DNA from: Conidiobolus incongruus B7586
Taxonomy: Eukaryota > Entomophthoromycota > Entomophthoromycetes > Entomophthorales > Conidiobolaceae
NCBI GenBank assembly: GCA_000697335.1
Contig: JNEM01010291.1
Location: 1 to 11,855 of the forward strand
Direction of reading: 5' to 3'
Length of the DNA stretch: 11,855 bases
Part shown: in pieces, positions 8,080-11,855 of the stretch
Numbering within the stretch: the stretch's first letter is position 1
Layout: every line of letters begins with the position of its first letter
Position numbers and translations under genes: made by a program
The notes under the pieces: model-generated
Database searches by the model: none
Told to the model about the DNA's origin: nothing
Seen by the model: only the letters and a program-made list of their open reading frames with translations

Positions 8080-8530
8080 TTAATATAATCTTATAATAAA
8101 AACAAGAGGTAGAGCAAAGGTAAACAATAATTCATCGTTTGTATGGATCGTGTTGGAGTTAAATTTTTCAGAGTTGTAAGGAGTTGGTACACTTTTTAGA
8201 CTTAGAATCCTCGACATTGTATTTAGTGTCTGCACTATTATTTTAGAATCTTTGCTGCTCTCAATAGTGTCAGTATCATTTGTTGGTTTAAAGCCTTTAT
8301 TTTGGCATTTGGAATCTGTAATATATTGTCATATATTTGCTTGTAACATCTGTAATTACATTTAAAACCTGCTTATTTATTTTAGGCTCAAGGTAGGGAA
8401 CATTGATACACTTTCTAAGTATGGAATTCTTGCAAGTTGACCATATTTGAAATGCATATACTTCTGGTTAATTTCAGAGTTTTGAGACATTGCTTCTAGT
8501 ATATATTAGTATAGAAATTAAGATGGCAAA
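8080..8530 (-). pseudogene. Decayed, N-terminally truncated copy of the 14-Cys surface-protein family
   Basis: On the minus strand, one frame from about 8519 to 8323 keeps the family spacing: Y-x3-C-x10-C-x17-C-x3-stop, then GFKCNYRC matching L-F-K-C-D-Y-K-C of the intact genes, then KQIYDNI matching E-Q-L-Y-N-K-L. It holds about five stops (TAG, TAG, TGA, TAA, TAA). A different frame is then open for about 80 codons (8319-8080). It starts TDSKCQNKGFKPTNDTDT, like the T-D-T-K stalk of the 258-aa protein, and ends NTIHTNDELLFTFALPLVF, matching that protein's N-I-I-H-I-E-N-K-L-F-F-T tail. The middle of the stalk is out of register, so further frameshifts occurred. No signal peptide or promoter is visible upstream; a weak C-x2-C remnant may lie near 8565. 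It is closer to the 258-aa gene than to the 215-aa gene. Confidence 0.8.
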
Positions 8531-8839
8531 TTTTTTAATTTCTGATTTTTCAAACAAATTATACATTTTGAAAGATTATATATATATATAATATATAGGA
8601 AAATAAATATTTTCAAACTATATATATATTTAATTTTAATTATTTTTTTGTTAAAATATTTTGATTTTAAAATTTATATTTATATTTAATCATTCTTAAA
8701 CTAAATTATGATTATTAAAAGGCTTTCATTTTTGTATCTTTAAAACTTAACCATAAACCCTTTAAAATCATTGAAAACTTGTAAACAGCTTATAAAATGG
8801 TGTTTTATTTAAAACTACCATATATTGTTAGATTTGTTA
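8531..8839. other. AT-rich spacer between family relic and repeat B
   Basis: This holds a short alternating A/T run (about 8575-8597) where the upstream part of the relic would be expected, and no recognisable coding sequence. The AT run may correspond to the promoter microsatellite of the 258-aa gene, but alignment is not possible by eye. Confidence 0.4.
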
Positions 8840-9715
8840 TTTTAAAGCTAGAAGGGATATTATTTAAAATTTATTAAAATTTAAATGATTAATTTTTTAT
8901 TGTTATATTTTTACTTACTAATAAAATAAAAAATATATTAAAAAATTCCCTTTTATTTCTATTAAAGAATTATTAAAGTAATTTAATATTAATTATATAA
9001 GTATGTTATATTTATTTAAGTTTAAACTTAAACTAATTAATAAAAATATAAAATAAATACCTTATAATTTAATAAAAGCTTAAAAGAAAACTAAAATCAT
9101 TATAGTTAAACTAAACTTATTCAAGTATAACTAAAAACAAAAATTTTTATAATAAATACTTATAATTAATAAATCTAAAATTCCTTTATATAGTCTTTTA
9201 TTTGTAAATAAAACAAAATATTGGGTTAAGCTAAATTAATCCCTTTTATCAATTCTAATATATAAATATTTTAAATATAAACAAATATTAATTATTATAA
9301 TAAATTATAATTATATATAGTTTTCTTATTTAATACTTCAAAGAGAATTAATCAATAGTAAATTATATATTATTTTTTATATAAAACAATTTTTAAATGG
9401 TGTTCTTAATATAAATTAATGATATTTATTATTTTATATAATAATTATAAATTATAAAAATTTAAAATTATAAAATATTTTTTTTAAAAAAAAATAAAGG
9501 GAGTTACCACATCTAGTATATTCACTTGATTATAACTTATATGATTATAATTGTTTTAAATACTTAAAAAAATAGCTTGCAAGAAAAAAAATTCCTATAA
9601 ACAAATTAAATTAGTTTATGAAATATTAAATTTTAGTTTTTAATAAAAAAACTATTTTTTAAATATTAAAAGCTTATCAAAAGTATAAAAAAAAGTTATT
9701 AAAAATAAAGGAGGT
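8840..9715. repeat. Diverged long direct repeat, copy B
   Basis: Matches copy A (1-865) colinearly and in the same orientation. The left edge may be near AGCTAGAAGGG at 8847, matching AACTAGAAGAA at 32. The right edge fades after about 9712, with weaker likeness to about 9810. As in copy A there is no open frame, terminal inverted repeat or RNA gene. The pair brackets the whole surface-protein cluster and the transposase fossil. Confidence 0.7.
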
Positions 9716-10429
9716 TATTAATTATATATTATTCATTAATTTTTATATATTATTTATTAATTTATTTGTTTAATTTTAATTTCAAAATTATACCATTATT
9801 TAATTTCTATATTAATATCTTTATTATTATCACTATTATTATTATTATTTTATTTAGCATATTTAGCTTTTATAACTTTAGTAAACTTTTTTATCTTGAC
9901 TAATAAATTTATAATAGAATTTGCTTAATCTAAATATAAACTATGAGAAGCTAGAGCATACTTTACAATCTCAAATCTGGTAATTTTGTTAATATATCCT
10001 AAAACCTTAATTGTATGTTTAAGATTACAAAGAATATATTATGATTTTGAGGCTTTTGGATTGTCACAAAATAAATAAATAGATATTTCTTGAATAGACT
10101 AAGTTAAAACATAAGAAATTAGAAATAATAAAGTATATAAATTCATTTTAATTTTTAATTGATAGAACATATTGAATAATTTTATCATTATAATAAATTT
10201 TCATTATTCAACTTGTTTTTTTCATAACTTAAAATAACAAATACTAAACTGAGATATTTATTAAAAATTAGCCATTTTATTATTTTAATTTTGCACTCAA
10301 TATTATTGAAATAGTTCGATTAAAATCAATTAAATTATCCAAATGTTATTATATATATTTAAATTTAAAAGGCATTTTAAAAATAATTGTTTGGATAATA
10401 ATTTTTATATTGGCATTATATAATTGACT
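9716..10429. other. AT-rich region, no gene seen
   Basis: Contains a TTA-rich simple repeat (9821-9850). A plus-strand stretch near 9935-10080 is free of stops for about 45 codons (includes LRLQRIYYDFEAFG) but has no start codon, no recognised motif and stops soon on both sides. I do not call a gene. Confidence 0.45.
9821..9850. repeat. TTA-type simple repeat
   Basis: About ten TTA/ATT units with one interruption (CAC). Low-complexity sequence with no function apparent. Confidence 0.75.
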
Positions 10430-10990
10430 AATTTATATTGATTGAATCAAATCAAATGAATTGAAATGTGATGAGATTGTAAGTGAAAGCAATATGAGTC
10501 TGTATCTGAAAAGAAGGAAGAGTATATGATATTTATGTTTCAAATTTGAATTTAGCTTTGCTGGCACATTCCGAATATTTATAAACAGATGAAAGTCATT
10601 TTCACTAAATATTTGTTTAAATGTTAGGTTTAATTAATATTCTACCAAACTTAACAGATTCAATATTATTCCAATAATTTTAAACATATCAAAAATTCGA
10701 TTAAAGTGTATTTGTTAATTTCAAAATTATGTCAAATTTTTATTGTATATTATTTTAATATTTTAGTTCTATTTCACGGCATTTATCAACCTAAATAAAC
10801 AAAATAATATTCATTAACTAATTGATGAATCCATTGGATCATTCGATACTTTGACTGTTTTAACTTATTAAATTATACTCCTGTATCCAAATATTTTTAA
10901 ACATGTTCAAATACAAATAATTGTAAAAAACTATATTCAAAGCCAAATCATAATGATGTGCATCAATTAATATTTCCTATATAATGTATT
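10430..10990. other. Less AT-rich stretch, possibly decayed coding sequence
   Basis: This part has clearly more G and C than its surroundings, like the two family relics and the transposase fossil. On the minus strand a frame without ATG stays open for 66 codons (10633-10436), with residues such as NDFHLFINIRNVPAKLN. Another minus frame contains IESVKFGR at 10664-10641, faintly like the I-D-E-S-K-F-G-K block of ISXO2 transposases. No family can be assigned with confidence. Confidence 0.3.
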
Positions 10991-11855
10991 ATGGATGATT
11001 TGTGCTTCAAAATGATAAAAAAATAATAATATAATTAGCTTAAAATCATAATACACAATATTAATAGTTTAATATTAAAATATATAATTATATATTTTCA
11101 CAAATAATTTTAGCCTTAATATGATTAATATATTTCAAAATTATTAGATGGAACTTAATAATTTATAATATTTTTTAAATAATCATAATCTTAAAAATTT
11201 ATTATATTCATTTCTTATAAATTAACTTATTTTTTAATACAATATATAACACATAGTTTATAATATTTTAAATACTTTGTTAAAGACACTTTCATTAACA
11301 TTTAATCAATATATATTATTTTGATTAAAACTAAATTAAATATTTAATTTATTTTTTCGTATTTCGTATTTGGAAACATAATAACTTTATTTCAATTTAT
11401 TTTATTTGAATAATATTTATTATTGATTGAAATATTAATATTTAGCGATATTTGATACTTAATTTCAAAATCTGTTTAAATATAATAAAATTAAAAATAT
11501 AGTATATATCAAAAGTTAATAAAATCTTTCAAATGCAAATTATTTTAAGTTTTAATTCATCAATATATATTAAGCTAAAACATTATAAAATATATTAATT
11601 TAGTATTTTAATTATTTTCTAATTAATAGCTTTGAGCTTTATTACTTATTTAAAATATAACAAAATATCCGATTATGAATAAAATTTAAGATTTTTTAAT
11701 TATTTATAAAAAATATAAATAGATTAATTATAAGAAATATACTTATTAATTTCCTATATAACTTTTTTTAAAAATACATTAAAATATTATAAGATCAATA
11801 TATATTATTATATAATATAGACTTATTATTTATTGTTAATTTTAAAATTTAAATA
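10991..11855. other. AT-rich region, nothing recognised
   Basis: Stops are dense in all frames and composition is close to that of repeats A and B, but I could not align it to either in either orientation. No RNA gene, promoter or mobile-element end is apparent. Confidence 0.5.

Noticed and set aside
1-9715. Repeats A and B as long terminal repeats of one giant element
   Set aside because: The interior holds host-type genes and a DNA-transposon fossil. There are no retroelement domains, primer-binding site or polypurine tract, and the copies are too diverged to be called LTRs of a single insertion.
10455-10520. LKCDE on the plus strand as another relic of the surface-protein family
   Set aside because: Only a few residues resemble L-K-C-D-Y-K-C, with no supporting cysteine spacing around them.

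Overview
The window comes from a very AT-rich genome, with flanks that are well over 80% A+T. The organism is probably a small, intron-poor eukaryote. The coding sequences are single uninterrupted exons that start with eukaryotic-type signal peptides and end in GPI-anchor-like hydrophobic tails. Each has a TATA box about 50-60 bases before the ATG and an AATAAA just after the stop. A decayed Merlin/ISXO2-type transposase is also present. Together these suggest a fungus-like parasite, such as a microsporidian or an early-diverging AT-rich fungus, but no marker gene fixes the lineage.

The core of the window is a four-member cluster of one unrecognised surface-protein family. Two members look intact and lie in tandem on the minus strand (3494-4141 and 5913-6689). 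Two are relics: a full-length decayed copy on the plus strand (1589-2334) and a decayed copy of the C-terminal two thirds on the minus strand (about 8080-8530). The intact proteins share 14 cysteines with almost identical spacing, including four CX3C pairs in two tandem twin-CX3C blocks. They differ mainly in the Ser/Thr/Asn-rich stalk, which in the longer gene is built from four 15-residue tandem units.

Layout: 1-865 is a very AT-rich repeat (copy A). 1070-1500 holds a Merlin/ISXO2 transposase fossil. 1589-2334 is the plus-strand family relic. 2335-3493 is AT-rich spacer with two palindromes. 3494-6750 holds the two intact genes with their promoters. 6765-6800 is an AT microsatellite. 6801-8079 is spacer with a promoter-like box that has no gene. 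8080-8530 is the minus-strand relic. 8840-9715 is repeat copy B, nearly colinear with A and in the same orientation. The rest, 9716-11855, is AT-rich sequence in which only 10430-10990 stands out, as a less AT-rich stretch of unknown origin.

The two intact genes probably make related glycosylated, disulfide-rich proteins tethered to the cell surface. Live copies, a full-length relic, a truncated relic, a stalk minisatellite and flanking repeats together suggest birth-and-death evolution, as in antigen or host-contact gene families. That role is inferred from architecture, not from any recognised domain.
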